From Nitrosomonas ureae (GTDB lineage Bacteria > Pseudomonadota > Gammaproteobacteria > Burkholderiales > Nitrosomonadaceae), in assembly GCF_900206265.1 (NCBI RefSeq), contig NZ_LT907782.1, positions 186,001 through 250,000 on the forward strand: a DNA stretch of 64,000 nucleotides, in the 5' to 3' direction. How positions within the stretch are numbered: position 1 is the stretch's first letter; each line of letters starts with the position of its first letter. This document shows positions 19,235 through 27,819 of this stretch, piece by piece. The position numbers and the translations under genes are program-made. The notes under the pieces are model-generated. The model had not been told where the DNA came from and ran no database searches. It was given only the letters and a program-made list of their open reading frames with translations.

Positions 19235-20956
19235 GTGTTTAAAAATATGACGGTAAAAACCGAGCTGATTATTGCGTTTGGTTTGATGGCATTTGTGCTG
19301 TGCAGTGTCGGTATTGTCGGAATATATGGCATCAATAAGTCGAGTACGGATTTAAGAACGATTTATTTGGATCGTGCCGTACCGGCAATCAATTTGGCTA
19401 GAATTAGCGATATTTGGGAGAATGTGCGTAAAAATCTGGATACGGCAGTAATGTCTCAGAATGGCATGATCGCAAAAACAAAAGCCGATGAAAATTTTCA
19501 GATCATCAAGCGCGCGGAAAAGATCTGGGCGGAATATGCCAAAACCGTGCTGACACCGGAGGAAGAACAGCTTGCCAAAGCGAAACTGGAATTGCATGCC
19601 GCTTATGTGGATTTGGGAAATAGAATTTTCAAGATGGTAATGGTGGAAAATCATGAAGCGGCAATGGTAAGTTTGAGGGAGGAAGCCGAGCCTGTATTTT
19701 ACCGTTTGCACGAAACCATATTTGATTTAATTACCCTCCAAGGCGATGTCGCAAAGACACTATTTATCCAGTCTGAAAAAGATTTTAAAACCACTTCTTC
19801 GATTATCATAAGTGCGATTGTGGGCGGTTTTTTGTTGTCGTGGGCGCTCGGGTTTTGGCTATTGAGAAAAATTGTTGGACCTCTGCATGAGGCAATTGCA
19901 ATTGCTAATGCTGTTGCTCACGGCGACTTGACATCGAAGATTGAATTGCGCGGAACAATCAATGGATTCGATCGATTAATCAATGCGCTGAAGGAAATGA
20001 ACGATAACCTGATTGATCTGGTGAGTAGAGTGCGCGCAGGAACCGATCAGATTGCAACGGCTTCTGGTGAGATTGCCTCGGGCAACTCTGACTTGAGTCA
20101 ACGTACTGAAGAGCAGGCATCCAGTCTGGAGGAAACAGCATCCTCGATGGAAGAATTGACATCCACTGTGAAGCAAAATGCCGATAATGCGCGCCAAGCG
20201 AATCAACTGGCGGCAGGGGCATCAGAAGTTGCGGTAAAAGGCGGAGCTGTAGTTGGCCAGGTAGTGCAAACCATGAGCGCTATTAATGAAAGCTCCAAGA
20301 AAATTGTTGACATTATCAGTGTCATTGATGGTATTGCATTCCAGACCAACATTCTGGCGTTGAATGCTGCGGTAGAAGCGGCACGCGCGGGTGAACAGGG
20401 GCGGGGTTTTGCGGTAGTCGCGACGGAAGTACGTACCTTGGCGCAACGCTCAGCCGCGGCGGCAAAAGAAATCAAGGAATTGATCAGTGATTCAGTAGCC
20501 AAAGTGGAAGATGGCACACGATTGGTGGATGAAGCGGGTGCGACGATGGATGAGATTGTAACTTCGGTTAAGAGAGTAACCGATATCATGAGTGAGATTT
20601 CTGCAGCTTCAAATGAACAAAGTTCAGGGATTGAGCAAGTCAATCAGGCAGTAACGCAGATGGATGAAGTTACCCAGCAAAATGCGGCACTGGTTGAAGA
20701 AGCTGCAGCAGCGGCGGAATCAATGAATGATCAGGCACAAGCTCTGACCCAGGCAGTCAGTGTTTTCAAAGTATCTGGCGGGGCTGGCCATGTGCAGGGT
20801 GTGCCAATTAAGAGAAGTAATCGTACTGCATCAATCGCCAAGCTGCCGAATCGAGGCCCTGCGAAGAAGGCAGTGGTGAAATTCCACGAGGATTCCGTAT
20901 CAACTCAGCCACGCAAAGTGGCGTCTGGTGGTGGGGATGATTGGGAAGAGTTCTAG
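19235..20956 (+). CDS. Methyl-accepting chemotaxis protein with C-terminal DWEEF pentapeptide
   Basis: The 573-residue chemoreceptor has TM1 near residues 9-31, a ~155-residue periplasmic four-helix-bundle sensor region and TM2 near 188-210. A HAMP domain and a long cytoplasmic signalling coiled coil follow, with the conserved hairpin tip (AVEAARAGEQGRGFAVVA). The protein ends in DWEEF, resembling the NWETF-type tether for CheR/CheB adaptation enzymes. The start is GTG at 19235 with AAAGGAG about 6 nt upstream. The sensed ligand is not predictable. No other chemotaxis genes are in the window. Confidence 0.95.
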   Translation: MFKNMTVKTELIIAFGLMAFVLCSVGIVGIYGINKSSTDLRTIYLDRAVPAINLARISDIWENVRKNLDTAVMSQNGMIAKTKADENFQIIKRAEKIWAEYAKTVLTPEEEQLAKAKLELHAAYVDLGNRIFKMVMVENHEAAMVSLREEAEPVFYRLHETIFDLITLQGDVAKTLFIQSEKDFKTTSSIIISAIVGGFLLSWALGFWLLRKIVGPLHEAIAIANAVAHGDLTSKIELRGTINGFDRLINALKEMNDNLIDLVSRVRAGTDQIATASGEIASGNSDLSQRTEEQASSLEETASSMEELTSTVKQNADNARQANQLAAGASEVAVKGGAVVGQVVQTMSAINESSKKIVDIISVIDGIAFQTNILALNAAVEAARAGEQGRGFAVVATEVRTLAQRSAAAAKEIKELISDSVAKVEDGTRLVDEAGATMDEIVTSVKRVTDIMSEISAASNEQSSGIEQVNQAVTQMDEVTQQNAALVEEAAAAAESMNDQAQALTQAVSVFKVSGGAGHVQGVPIKRSNRTASIAKLPNRGPAKKAVVKFHEDSVSTQPRKVASGGGDDWEEF

Positions 20957-21160
20957 ATAAAACTGCTCAATTGCTTTTATGTCTTTAAAATGAATATTCT
21001 TGGATTGAATAATGAATTTGATTGATTTTAGCGTGCTGCGATGTGATCGCTAACGCTTATTTTTGCGCGAAATTGATTCCGCCGCTATCTCAGCGGGTGG
21101 TTTAGACGCCTTGCTATTGCCATAAGGTATAGTGATATAGCGCTGGTCATAATAGGGGAT

Positions 21161-21826
21161 TCAGTTTCTCAGAAATATTAAATCCCATACGTCATGTCCA
21201 AGTTTGAGCCCTCTTTGCTCGAATTTAGTCAGGGGCCGGTATTCCGGGCGCGGTGCATAATCCACAGCGGTATTGCTGAGCTGGGATTCCTGCCTCAGAA
21301 CGTGCAGAATTTGTACGGCATAATCTTCCCAATCAGTGGCTACATGGATGTAACCGCCTGACTTCAAGTGCGTACAAAGACGGTTGACCAGAGCAGGTTG
21401 GATCAATCTACGTTTGTGGTGCCGGACTTTAGGCCAAGGATCGGGAAAAAAGATGTGAATGCCATCCAGGCATCCGGCGGGTAGCATATGATGCAGCACG
21501 GCTACTGCATCATGCTGAATGATGCGCAAATTGGTTAATCCGAATTGTTCGATTTGATTCAGTAAACTACCCACGCCCGGCGCATGTACTTCAATTCCAA
21601 GATAATCATTTTCCGGATGAGCCTTCGCGATGGTTGCGGTGCTTTCCCCCATACCGAATCCGATTTCCAGGATTTTTGGTGCCGGGCGGCCAAAAATATG
21701 GTTCAAATCCAGTAAGCTCTCGCTGAATGGAATGCCATGCCGCGGCAGTAATGTCTCACAGGCGCGGCGTTGCGCATTGGATAGGCGTCCTTGACGAAGG
21801 ACAAAGCTGCGAATGGTTTGTTGCAT
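21161..21826 (-). CDS. trmB: tRNA (guanine-N7-)-methyltransferase
   Basis: TrmB methylates G46 in the variable loop of many tRNAs. The 221-residue product has the SAM motif [11 protein letters not shown] and the TrmB-specific stretches [13 protein letters not shown] and [18 protein letters not shown]. The C-terminal motif near TKFEQRG is also present. Length is as expected. It is the last gene of thiS-thiG-trmB on the minus strand, 31 nt after thiG, a pairing common in betaproteobacteria. Confidence 0.96.
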   Translation of the reverse strand: MQQTIRSFVLRQGRLSNAQRRACETLLPRHGIPFSESLLDLNHIFGRPAPKILEIGFGMGESTATIAKAHPENDYLGIEVHAPGVGSLLNQIEQFGLTNLRIIQHDAVAVLHHMLPAGCLDGIHIFFPDPWPKVRHHKRRLIQPALVNRLCTHLKSGGYIHVATDWEDYAVQILHVLRQESQLSNTAVDYAPRPEYRPLTKFEQRGLKLGHDVWDLIFLRN

Positions 21827-21857
21827 GCGGTGATGAGTGGGCGGTGTGAATGCAGGA

Positions 21858-22673
21858 TTAGCTGTTTGCCGGTTTCTTGGTGATTTTATCCGCTTGCGCG
21901 ATAACCCCTTGTGTGGGTGAGCTGGGGCTGGCGCTGTAGAGTTTTTTTGCCATACGTCCGGCGAGATAAGCTTCGCGTCCGGCTTCGACAGCTTTGCGCA
22001 TGGCGGATGCCATCAATACCGGATTTTTGGCTGCCGCAATGGCCGTGTTCATCAGTACGCCATCGCAACCTAATTCCATCGCGATCGTGGCATCGGATGC
22101 GGTGCCGACACCGGCATCAACCAGCACGGGGATTTTGGCATTGTCGATGATAATCTGCAGATTCCATGGATTCAGAATCCCCATGCCGGAACCAATTAAT
22201 GAAGCCAGCGGCATCACGGCGACACAGCCCATATCTTCCAGTTGCTTGGCAATGATTGGATCATCCGAGGTGTACACCATCACCTGGAAATCTTCCTTAA
22301 TCAGGATTTCCGCGGCTTTGAGCGTTTCCACCATGTTGGGATATAAGGTATGAGGATCGCCCAAAACTTCGAGCTTGACCAAGCTGTGACCGTCCAGCAA
22401 CTCGCGTGCCAGACGCAACGTGCGTACTGCATCGTCTAACGTGTAGCAACCGGCTGTATTGGGTAATAGGGTGTAACGCGAGGGCGGCAAAACTTCCAGC
22501 AGATTGGGTTCGTTTGCATTCTGCCCAATATTTGTGCGCCGGATCGCGACCGTGATGATTTCTGCGCCACTGGCTTCAACGGCTGCGCGGGTTTCGCTAA
22601 AATCCTTGTATTTGCCGGTGCCGACCAGTAAACGGGATGTGTATGTTTTTCCGGCGATTATTAAATTATCCAT
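21858..22673 (-). CDS. thiG: Thiazole synthase
   Basis: ThiG forms the thiazole ring of thiamine from deoxyxylulose 5-phosphate, dehydroglycine and ThiS-thiocarboxylate. The 271-residue TIM-barrel protein shows ITVAIRRTN, the Schiff-base lysine in [10 protein letters not shown], and the phosphate-binding segment [14 protein letters not shown] with [10 protein letters not shown]. It follows thiS by 41 nt. No TPP riboswitch consensus was seen upstream of thiS. Confidence 0.97.
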   Translation of the reverse strand: MDNLIIAGKTYTSRLLVGTGKYKDFSETRAAVEASGAEIITVAIRRTNIGQNANEPNLLEVLPPSRYTLLPNTAGCYTLDDAVRTLRLARELLDGHSLVKLEVLGDPHTLYPNMVETLKAAEILIKEDFQVMVYTSDDPIIAKQLEDMGCVAVMPLASLIGSGMGILNPWNLQIIIDNAKIPVLVDAGVGTASDATIAMELGCDGVLMNTAIAAAKNPVLMASAMRKAVEAGREAYLAGRMAKKLYSASPSSPTQGVIAQADKITKKPANS

Positions 22674-22714
22674 AAAACTTTTTTAATATCAGAGGCTATT
22701 TGCAAGTGACGGAA

Positions 22715-22918
22715 TTAACCGCCGCCCACGGCGATGACAACTTCCAGGTGATCTCCATGAACCAGCATTTGTTCCGAGAATTGGCTGCGCGGAATGATCT
22801 CGCCATTGCGCTCGATAGCGATGCGCTTACCGTGCAATGCAAGGTGGTCCACCAGTTGAGTCACGTTAATAGGCGACTCGAACTGTTGCGGTTGTCCATT
22901 GATAGTGAGTTGTATCAT
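22715..22918 (-). CDS. thiS: Sulfur carrier protein ThiS
   Basis: ThiS is a ubiquitin-like sulfur carrier whose C-terminal GG is thiocarboxylated by ThiF to donate sulfur to ThiG. From the start at 22918 (MIQLTING) the product is 67 residues, the normal length. It ends VVIAVGGG with the essential Gly-Gly. A longer frame starting 13 codons earlier adds residues outside the family. It is the first gene of thiS-thiG-trmB. Confidence 0.95.
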   Translation of the reverse strand: MIQLTINGQPQQFESPINVTQLVDHLALHGKRIAIERNGEIIPRSQFSEQMLVHGDHLEVVIAVGGG

Positions 22919-23149
22919 GAGTGATAAAGCCTGGATTGTAACTGGGTAGGCAATCAAAAATTGAGTTGAATTTTATCATGCAGGGATTGGATCATTGAAA
23001 TAATTTAACAGAACCGGCAGTGAATATTGATATGTTCATGGCAGTCAACGAAAAAATGCTGCCTAAGCTTGGGACAAAGGCAGTTTAAAACCATATGATC
23101 TTTCAATCTGCACTTTGTCCGCTTCGAAATATCGCAAATATCGCCGCAC

Positions 23150-24583
23150 TTACAAAATAAAGTCACCCGCATCCAAAGTTATCAGACCGGTCAAACGGAT
23201 TGTCATGTCAGCGATTTTATTGCCATCGATGTCAAAAAGCACGTTGGTAACATTATTAGTTGCATTTTTTACAAATCGTACTTCCGCACCTGCCCCGGTG
23301 AAAGCTGCATTTCCGCGAAAAACGAATGCAGGATTACCAACATCGGCACCATTCGCATCGATCGCAGCGACGTCAATATCATCCAGCGCATGCACAAAAT
23401 CCTTAATGATATCAGGTTGTTCGCTGCTATCGCTTACAGCAATATAGGTAAAATCATCAGCACCCCCCCCTCCTGCTAACATGTCGGCACCCGCTCCACC
23501 GATGATGGTGTCCGCTCCGCCCAAACCGTTGATCCGGTCGTTTCCGGCATTACCTTTCAATGTATTTGCCACTCTATTGCCAATAATCGTATCCGCACCG
23601 CTTCCACCGATCGCATTTTCCATGGTAACGCCATTGGCAATCGTAAAACCTCCATTAATGCCGTCAACGCTGGATAAATACCCACCGCCACCGGCTGCAT
23701 GCAAAATCGTCGCAGCACGCAAGTCTATTGTTGAATCTATGGCCGATGGGTTACGAATGGTATCGATTCCCTTCGTATCCCAAATGGCGGAATAAAATGT
23801 TCCGGGGGCGTTAGTCGAACCGAGGGTATAAACATTATTGCCTGTCTGAAAATTCGTGTTGCTACCGTAGAGAAACTGCAGTGCGGCGATGTCGAAGGCC
23901 ATGGGCGTTCCCTCATATCCGTAGCCGGAAATACTGGCAGGATCCAGCGGACCATTAGGACCCGCCGGCCAACCATCGTTATAGGACATCATCGTATAAA
24001 GACCTTGATTGAGATTGAAATCCCCGTAGTCACCAAACGGCGCCGTAACCCCCGGGAAGTTCGGTCGGCCGTCACCCCCGGAGTCGTGCGGATGTTTCAA
24101 TCCAACAGCATGACCCAACTCATGGATAAAAGTGGTGAAATCATATCCTCCCGGCTGCAAACTGGAGTAATCCGTTGAATAGTAGGCATCTCTATTGAGA
24201 ATTACGGCACCTTGACGGTTAACGATCGGGCCGACATCTTCACCGGGAGGAACTGAGGTACCAAGAGCACCGCCTGCATCCGAATTTCCGACAACGCCGA
24301 CAATAATGTCGGCATCCGCTTGACTATTCGCGATCATAAAATCAATATTGCAAATGTTCTCAATAAATTGCATTGACTTTTGGAATGCTGTAATTTCCTG
24401 AGGAACGGTATGCGCCGTGACAGCTGTACCGCCAAAATCAAAAACCTCATTCTCGCCCTGGCCCGCTATGTATACTTTTAATCGCGTCCCCGCGAATGGA
24501 TCATTCCAGTGACTCCCCCACAACAGATCGTTAATGTACGTGTTGTTGGCTAATGGGCTGGCGATCGGATCGGAAAATGCCAT
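23150..24583 (-). CDS. Serralysin-like M10 metalloprotease with RTX repeats
   Basis: The 477-residue protein has the zinc site HELGHAVGLKH (ligands His154, His158, His164) and a downstream Met-turn (YTMMSY), typical of M10 metzincins. About residues 330-400 carry glycine-rich calcium-binding RTX nonapeptides (GGSGADTI, GNAGNDRI, GGADTIIGGAGADML). The C-terminus has the hydrophobic character of a type I secretion signal. There is no N-terminal signal peptide, which fits export by an ABC type I system. The start at 24583 has GGAGGAA 9 nt upstream. No type I secretion genes or inhibitor gene lie nearby. Confidence 0.9.
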   Translation of the reverse strand: MAFSDPIASPLANNTYINDLLWGSHWNDPFAGTRLKVYIAGQGENEVFDFGGTAVTAHTVPQEITAFQKSMQFIENICNIDFMIANSQADADIIVGVVGNSDAGGALGTSVPPGEDVGPIVNRQGAVILNRDAYYSTDYSSLQPGGYDFTTFIHELGHAVGLKHPHDSGGDGRPNFPGVTAPFGDYGDFNLNQGLYTMMSYNDGWPAGPNGPLDPASISGYGYEGTPMAFDIAALQFLYGSNTNFQTGNNVYTLGSTNAPGTFYSAIWDTKGIDTIRNPSAIDSTIDLRAATILHAAGGGGYLSSVDGINGGFTIANGVTMENAIGGSGADTIIGNRVANTLKGNAGNDRINGLGGADTIIGGAGADMLAGGGGADDFTYIAVSDSSEQPDIIKDFVHALDDIDVAAIDANGADVGNPAFVFRGNAAFTGAGAEVRFVKNATNNVTNVLFDIDGNKIADMTIRLTGLITLDAGDFIL

Positions 24584-25003
24584 AGGTTGAGTTCCTCCAG
24601 TTATTGTGAATTGTATGAGCAGCTGACGTATATTTCCGTCATATGACACATTGCCATAGTCTCCGGTTCTCGAGTCAACGCTTGTGATGACACTCTCGCG
24701 TAGAAACCATGAAGAAAACGCAGTGCATTTTATTGACCGAAGAATATGAGTAAACCATCAAGATAAATACAGACTGTGATGAATCAAAACAGTTGCAGCT
24801 AGTGGTTATACTTATAGAAAAACAAAAGTTTCCCTCATATACATCATGGTATTGATTAAGCTAGGATGCCCACATGCTGTTCTGGTTCAAGTCAGTATAC
24901 TCATGTCCACCCAGAAAAGCTTTTAATGTGTGCTGTTTTATGAGATAGCGATAGATTATTTCAGAAACGATATTGAGCTGCCTTATTGTGGTGTAAAACA
25001 CTT
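24584..25003. other. Gene-free stretch upstream of the metalloprotease gene
   Basis: This 420-bp AT-rich stretch should contain the metalloprotease promoter on the minus strand. I saw no recognisable gene or RNA. Confidence 0.5.
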
Positions 25004-25147
25004 GTGAAAATTTTTGTGATCGTATTATTGATTATGTTGAACTTGGCCGGTTGCGCGACCCATGGCTTTTCTTATCAGTCATCACAAAATGACGGATGTG
25101 CTTTAGCAGGAAGGGCATTCATGTACTCCTGCATTAACCGAAGATAA
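25004..25147 (+). CDS. Candidate small lipoprotein
   Basis: This is a 47-codon open frame starting at GTG (25004). The product has a short basic N-terminus, a hydrophobic stretch and a good lipobox, LAGC, followed by a ~30-residue mature part containing two further Cys residues. It ends 24 nt before the terminator-like hairpin that marks the island edge. The ribosome binding site is weak, so translation is uncertain. The lipobox is the main support. The function is unknown. Confidence 0.45.
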   Translation: MKIFVIVLLIMLNLAGCATHGFSYQSSQNDGCALAGRAFMYSCINRR

Positions 25148-25171
25148 TCCCTGATATGCGATTAGATAAAT

Positions 25172-25197
25172 AAAAACACCGCCCTTTGGACGGTGTT
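25172..25197 (-). terminator. Rho-independent terminator in repeat copy 1
   Basis: On the minus strand the stem AACACCGTCC/GGGCGGTGTT with an AAA loop (one mismatch) is followed by a T-run. It lies about 30 nt downstream of a tRNA/tmRNA 3'-end-like core at 25224-25238. That is the layout of the end of an RNA gene plus its terminator. Confidence 0.7.
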
Positions 25198-25480
25198 GGA
25201 TGTTATTCGGGGCAGAATTGGGCAGCGGGAGTCGAACGTTGGTCTACGTCTGATATATCAATCATTTATTGTTCACCTCTGCTATTTTCGTGTCATTTCA
25301 AGGCATTTCTGGGAGTTAATACAAGTCAAGTATTATATAGTGTCCAACCCAAAACTCATTTGATAAGACTATCAACATTACCATTACTAATAATCATATG
25401 GTTATTGGTGATAAAAGCATCAATTATTAACTGGCTTATATAATAATATGTATTCGTAGCCCCTGTGTTACTTGAGCGGG
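25172..25480. repeat. Diverged ~300-bp direct repeat, copy 1 (putative attachment-site scar)
   Basis: This sequence aligns over about 300 bp with 34783-35105. Conserved blocks include a terminator hairpin, GTTGGATGTT/GTTAGATGTT, a tRNA-3'-end-like core (AGCGGGAGTCGAACG at 25224-25238), TTGGTCTA, ACCTCTG.TATTTT.GTGTC, ACTATCAA, and TAGCCC..GTGTTACTT. The core matches 12 of 15 bases of the ssrA T-arm at 42220-42234. I read it as the left edge of an older integrated unit, with the displaced 3' end and terminator of the target RNA gene. It is not a functional tRNA. Confidence 0.65.
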
Positions 25481-25566
25481 GAAAATATAATGACGCGTTT
25501 ATGATTTGTTCTTAATACCTTAGCCTTTGTCTCTAATAGTCGTTTCGTTTATATAGGATATCTGTA

Positions 25567-25815
25567 ATGATATCGATCTCCTGTTCCACAATGATCAACA
25601 GCATTGGGCTAGTAATGGATATTGTAGGTGTGCTTATTCTCTGGAGATATGGGTTGCCAGAGTCACTGAGTCGCGAAGGACATATTTTCATTATTACAGA
25701 CCAAATAGATCAAAATGAAAGGGATAAGGCAGCATCTTATGATCGGTGGTCTAAATTTGGACTGTTTCTGCTCATCGCAGGGTTTGTGTTTCAGTTAGTT
25801 AGTAACTTTGTATAG
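25567..25815 (+). CDS. Small two-helix membrane protein, unknown function
   Basis: The 82-residue product has a hydrophobic helix at about residues 9-27 (containing VMDIVGVLILW), a polar loop rich in Asp/Glu/Lys, and a second helix at about residues 63-80 (GLFLLIAGFVFQLV). The ATG at 25567 has AGGATA about 8 nt upstream. It lies just inside the left island edge. I do not recognise a family. The clean hydrophobic-polar-hydrophobic pattern supports a real gene. Confidence 0.6.
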   Translation: MISISCSTMINSIGLVMDIVGVLILWRYGLPESLSREGHIFIITDQIDQNERDKAASYDRWSKFGLFLLIAGFVFQLVSNFV

Positions 25816-25988
25816 TTAAGCCAGTATCTAACAAGTTGTTCAAGGTTGTCATTGTAGAAACAAGTAGCTTTCATTACATAATCTAAATATTAAACTGAAA
25901 CCATGATAAACCAATACCAGCGAAGTTCAATACAAAACAAAATTTAAAAGAAAGATTTTTGTTAGGTTTGATCGGAGTGAATGTTTCT

Positions 25989-26588
25989 CTAGCGTCCTTT
26001 TAAAGCATTAATTGCAACTGGGTCTCCTTGTTTCGCAGCCATTTGCAACCAATAAATTCCTGACTGAATGTTCTTCTGAACTCCTTTTCCTTCTAAATAT
26101 AAGAATCCCAAGTTACGCTGGGCAATGGCATCATGTTTTTCAGCGGCTTTTGCTGTCCACTTATATCCCTCATTAAAATCTTTTGGAACCCCCTCTCCCT
26201 GAATATAGGCGAGCCCAAGGTTTGTTTGAGCGGGCACATCTCCACCATGCGCAGCTTTTTTCAACCAAAAGATTGATTCTTTTAGGTCTTTTGTAAATCC
26301 CTCTCCTCTATAATACATATTGGAAAAATTACGTTGAGCCACAATGTGTCCTTGGTCCGCAGCTTTAGCGTACCAATATGCCGCCTTTTGCAAGTCTTTT
26401 GCCAATCCATTCATCCCACCCTGATACCACATACCGATAGTTACCTGCATGGCAGAGTCACCATGTTCAGCAGATTTCAATATATGAGAGACTGATTTAG
26501 GATCAACCTTAATAAAATACTCTGCGTTGCTATTATTCATAAATACACCAAATATTAAAGAAAGAAATATTGTGATTCTTTGAATCAT
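25989..26588 (-). CDS. Sel1-like repeat (TPR) exported protein
   Basis: The 199-residue product starts with a signal peptide (hydrophobic to about residue 18, cleavage near NSNA). It then has four Sel1-type helical repeats of ~36 residues, with the signature A.YWYAKAADQGH..AQ, IFWLKKAAHGGDVPAQTNLGL, and LGFLYLEGKGV. Such solenoids mediate protein-protein contacts in the periplasm. I chose the ATG at 26588 because GAGG lies 6 nt upstream; longer frames up to 32 codons exist. It sits alone between the small membrane protein gene and the antitoxin gene. Confidence 0.85.
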   Translation of the reverse strand: MIQRITIFLSLIFGVFMNNSNAEYFIKVDPKSVSHILKSAEHGDSAMQVTIGMWYQGGMNGLAKDLQKAAYWYAKAADQGHIVAQRNFSNMYYRGEGFTKDLKESIFWLKKAAHGGDVPAQTNLGLAYIQGEGVPKDFNEGYKWTAKAAEKHDAIAQRNLGFLYLEGKGVQKNIQSGIYWLQMAAKQGDPVAINALKGR

Positions 26589-26689
26589 TACTAACCTCAT
26601 TTTATGTTTCAAATAGAATAAATTAACAAACAATAAATAAAAACTATTTAGAGTTAGAACAATGCTATTTGTTAAAATTAACACAAAAT

Positions 26690-26726
26690 GGTGTCAGACA
26701 CAGAATGAAGAATTATCATTTTTTAT
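26690..26726 (+). repeat. 37-bp repeat, copy A
   Basis: The 37 bp starting GGTGTCAG and ending with GAATGAAG then AATTATCATTTTTTAT recur at 37471-37507, differing only in 5 central bases. In both places the sequence lies next to a HigA-type antitoxin gene or its fragment. This suggests an end sequence of a small mobile or REP-like element. Confidence 0.7.
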
Positions 26727-26781
26727 AAAATGGAAAGGAGTAATCATAGGGGCAGAGTCGATTGCTATTAGCAAGCGTTTT

Positions 26782-27156
26782 TTAAATATTATTTGTCTGA
26801 ATGGATTGTTTAATCAAAGACTCAGCAGGAATACCCAGTTCTTGGTGTAGTTTCCAGATCATTTTGAGTATTAGAGAACGTTTATGATTGAGTATTTCAT
26901 ACGCACGATTATTCTTTCCAATCATTGGCTCCAGGTCTTTAACGGTTAAACCTTTCTGTTCCATTTCAAATTTGATGGCTTCGACAGGATTGGGTAGGTC
27001 GAGTGGGAAGTGTTTGCGCTCATAAGCTTCGATCAGTGTCACCAGAACATCCAGTTTCTCACCCTTCGGTGTGTTGGGTTCAGCTGCCATCAGTGATTCT
27101 ATTTCTTCTAGTACTTCGCGGTAATCGGCATCGGTGTTGATGGGTTTGATGTTCAT
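26782..27156 (-). CDS. HigA-type antitoxin, XRE family, without visible toxin
   Basis: The 124-residue protein has an N-terminal segment (TDADYREVLEEIESL, LDVLVTLIEAYERKH) typical of the larger HigA antitoxins. A Cro/C1-type helix-turn-helix follows (AIKFEMEQKGLTVKDLEPMI, RAYEILNHKRSL). HigB normally precedes HigA in the transcript, but only a truncated Fic fragment lies upstream here (48 nt away), so the antitoxin appears orphaned. A truncated copy of the same gene lies at 37497-37664. Confidence 0.82.
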   Translation of the reverse strand: MNIKPINTDADYREVLEEIESLMAAEPNTPKGEKLDVLVTLIEAYERKHFPLDLPNPVEAIKFEMEQKGLTVKDLEPMIGKNNRAYEILNHKRSLILKMIWKLHQELGIPAESLIKQSIQTNNI

Positions 27157-27204
27157 GTCAGATTGTTTCCAGTGTTAAATCGTTTGTGCGTCGGTTCGGT
27201 CCTA

Positions 27205-27726
27205 TTAGCGCAGGTCGTACCAGACCCTTCGGCCGCTGCCATGTTGACGCAGCGTGCCGCGCTCTACCAGTGCACGGAAATGCTGCTTGAGCGTGTTGCG
27301 GCCGGCCCCGGTCAGTTTGGTGGCCTCACCAATGGTGACGCGGCCGTGCTCGCGGGTGAATTCGACGATCTGTAGCTGTAGTTCAGGCATGGCAGCCAGC
27401 ACGATCTTCTCACGCTCGACCTTCTTCTCCAGGCGCCGAACCTGTTCGGCTAAGGCGCGGAGGAAAAACATGAGCCAAGGCTGCCAGTTCGGTGAGTTGG
27501 TGCGGATCGTGCCCTGCGTCTGGCGCAGTGCCAGGTAATAGGCTTCCTTGCTCTGTTCGACCACACTTTCCAGCGAGCTGTAAGGCACGTAGACGTAGCC
27601 GGCCTGCAGGAGCAGCAACGTAGTCAGCACGCGGGAGAGCCGCCCGTTGCCGTCCTGGAATGGGTGGATCTCCAGGAAAACGACGATGCATAGGGCAATG
27701 ACCAGCAGTGGATGCCAGAACGTTTT
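27205..27726 (-). pseudogene. Fic family protein, 5'-truncated
   Basis: The fragment keeps the Fic AMPylation motif HPFQDGNGRLSR (coded about 27630-27665), the following helix LTTLLLLQAGYVYVPYSSLE, and a C-terminal winged-helix domain (GRVTIGEATKLTGAGRNTLKQHF). Upstream of the motif only about 18 residues remain (starting near HPLLVIAL), and a stop codon follows near 27728. About 200 N-terminal residues of a normal Fic protein are missing. The sequence is clearly GC-richer than its neighbours, consistent with transfer. No start codon is available for the complete fragment, so it is probably dead. Confidence 0.85.
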
Positions 27727-27819
27727 TCAAAGTACTAATAGCAATTGCGCAACACGGAGTACAATTTCCTACATAAGCGCATTGATTGTTTCCGAGCCAT
27801 AATCTTACCGAGGTCATTA

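Noticed and set aside
22919-23149. TPP riboswitch upstream of thiS
   Set aside because: No CTGAGA or other thi-box consensus could be found in the leader.
25217-25260. tRNA gene suggested by a TTCGA-type core on the minus strand
   Set aside because: Only a T-arm-like fragment is present; no D-arm, anticodon arm or acceptor pairing can be built. It is treated as an attachment scar.
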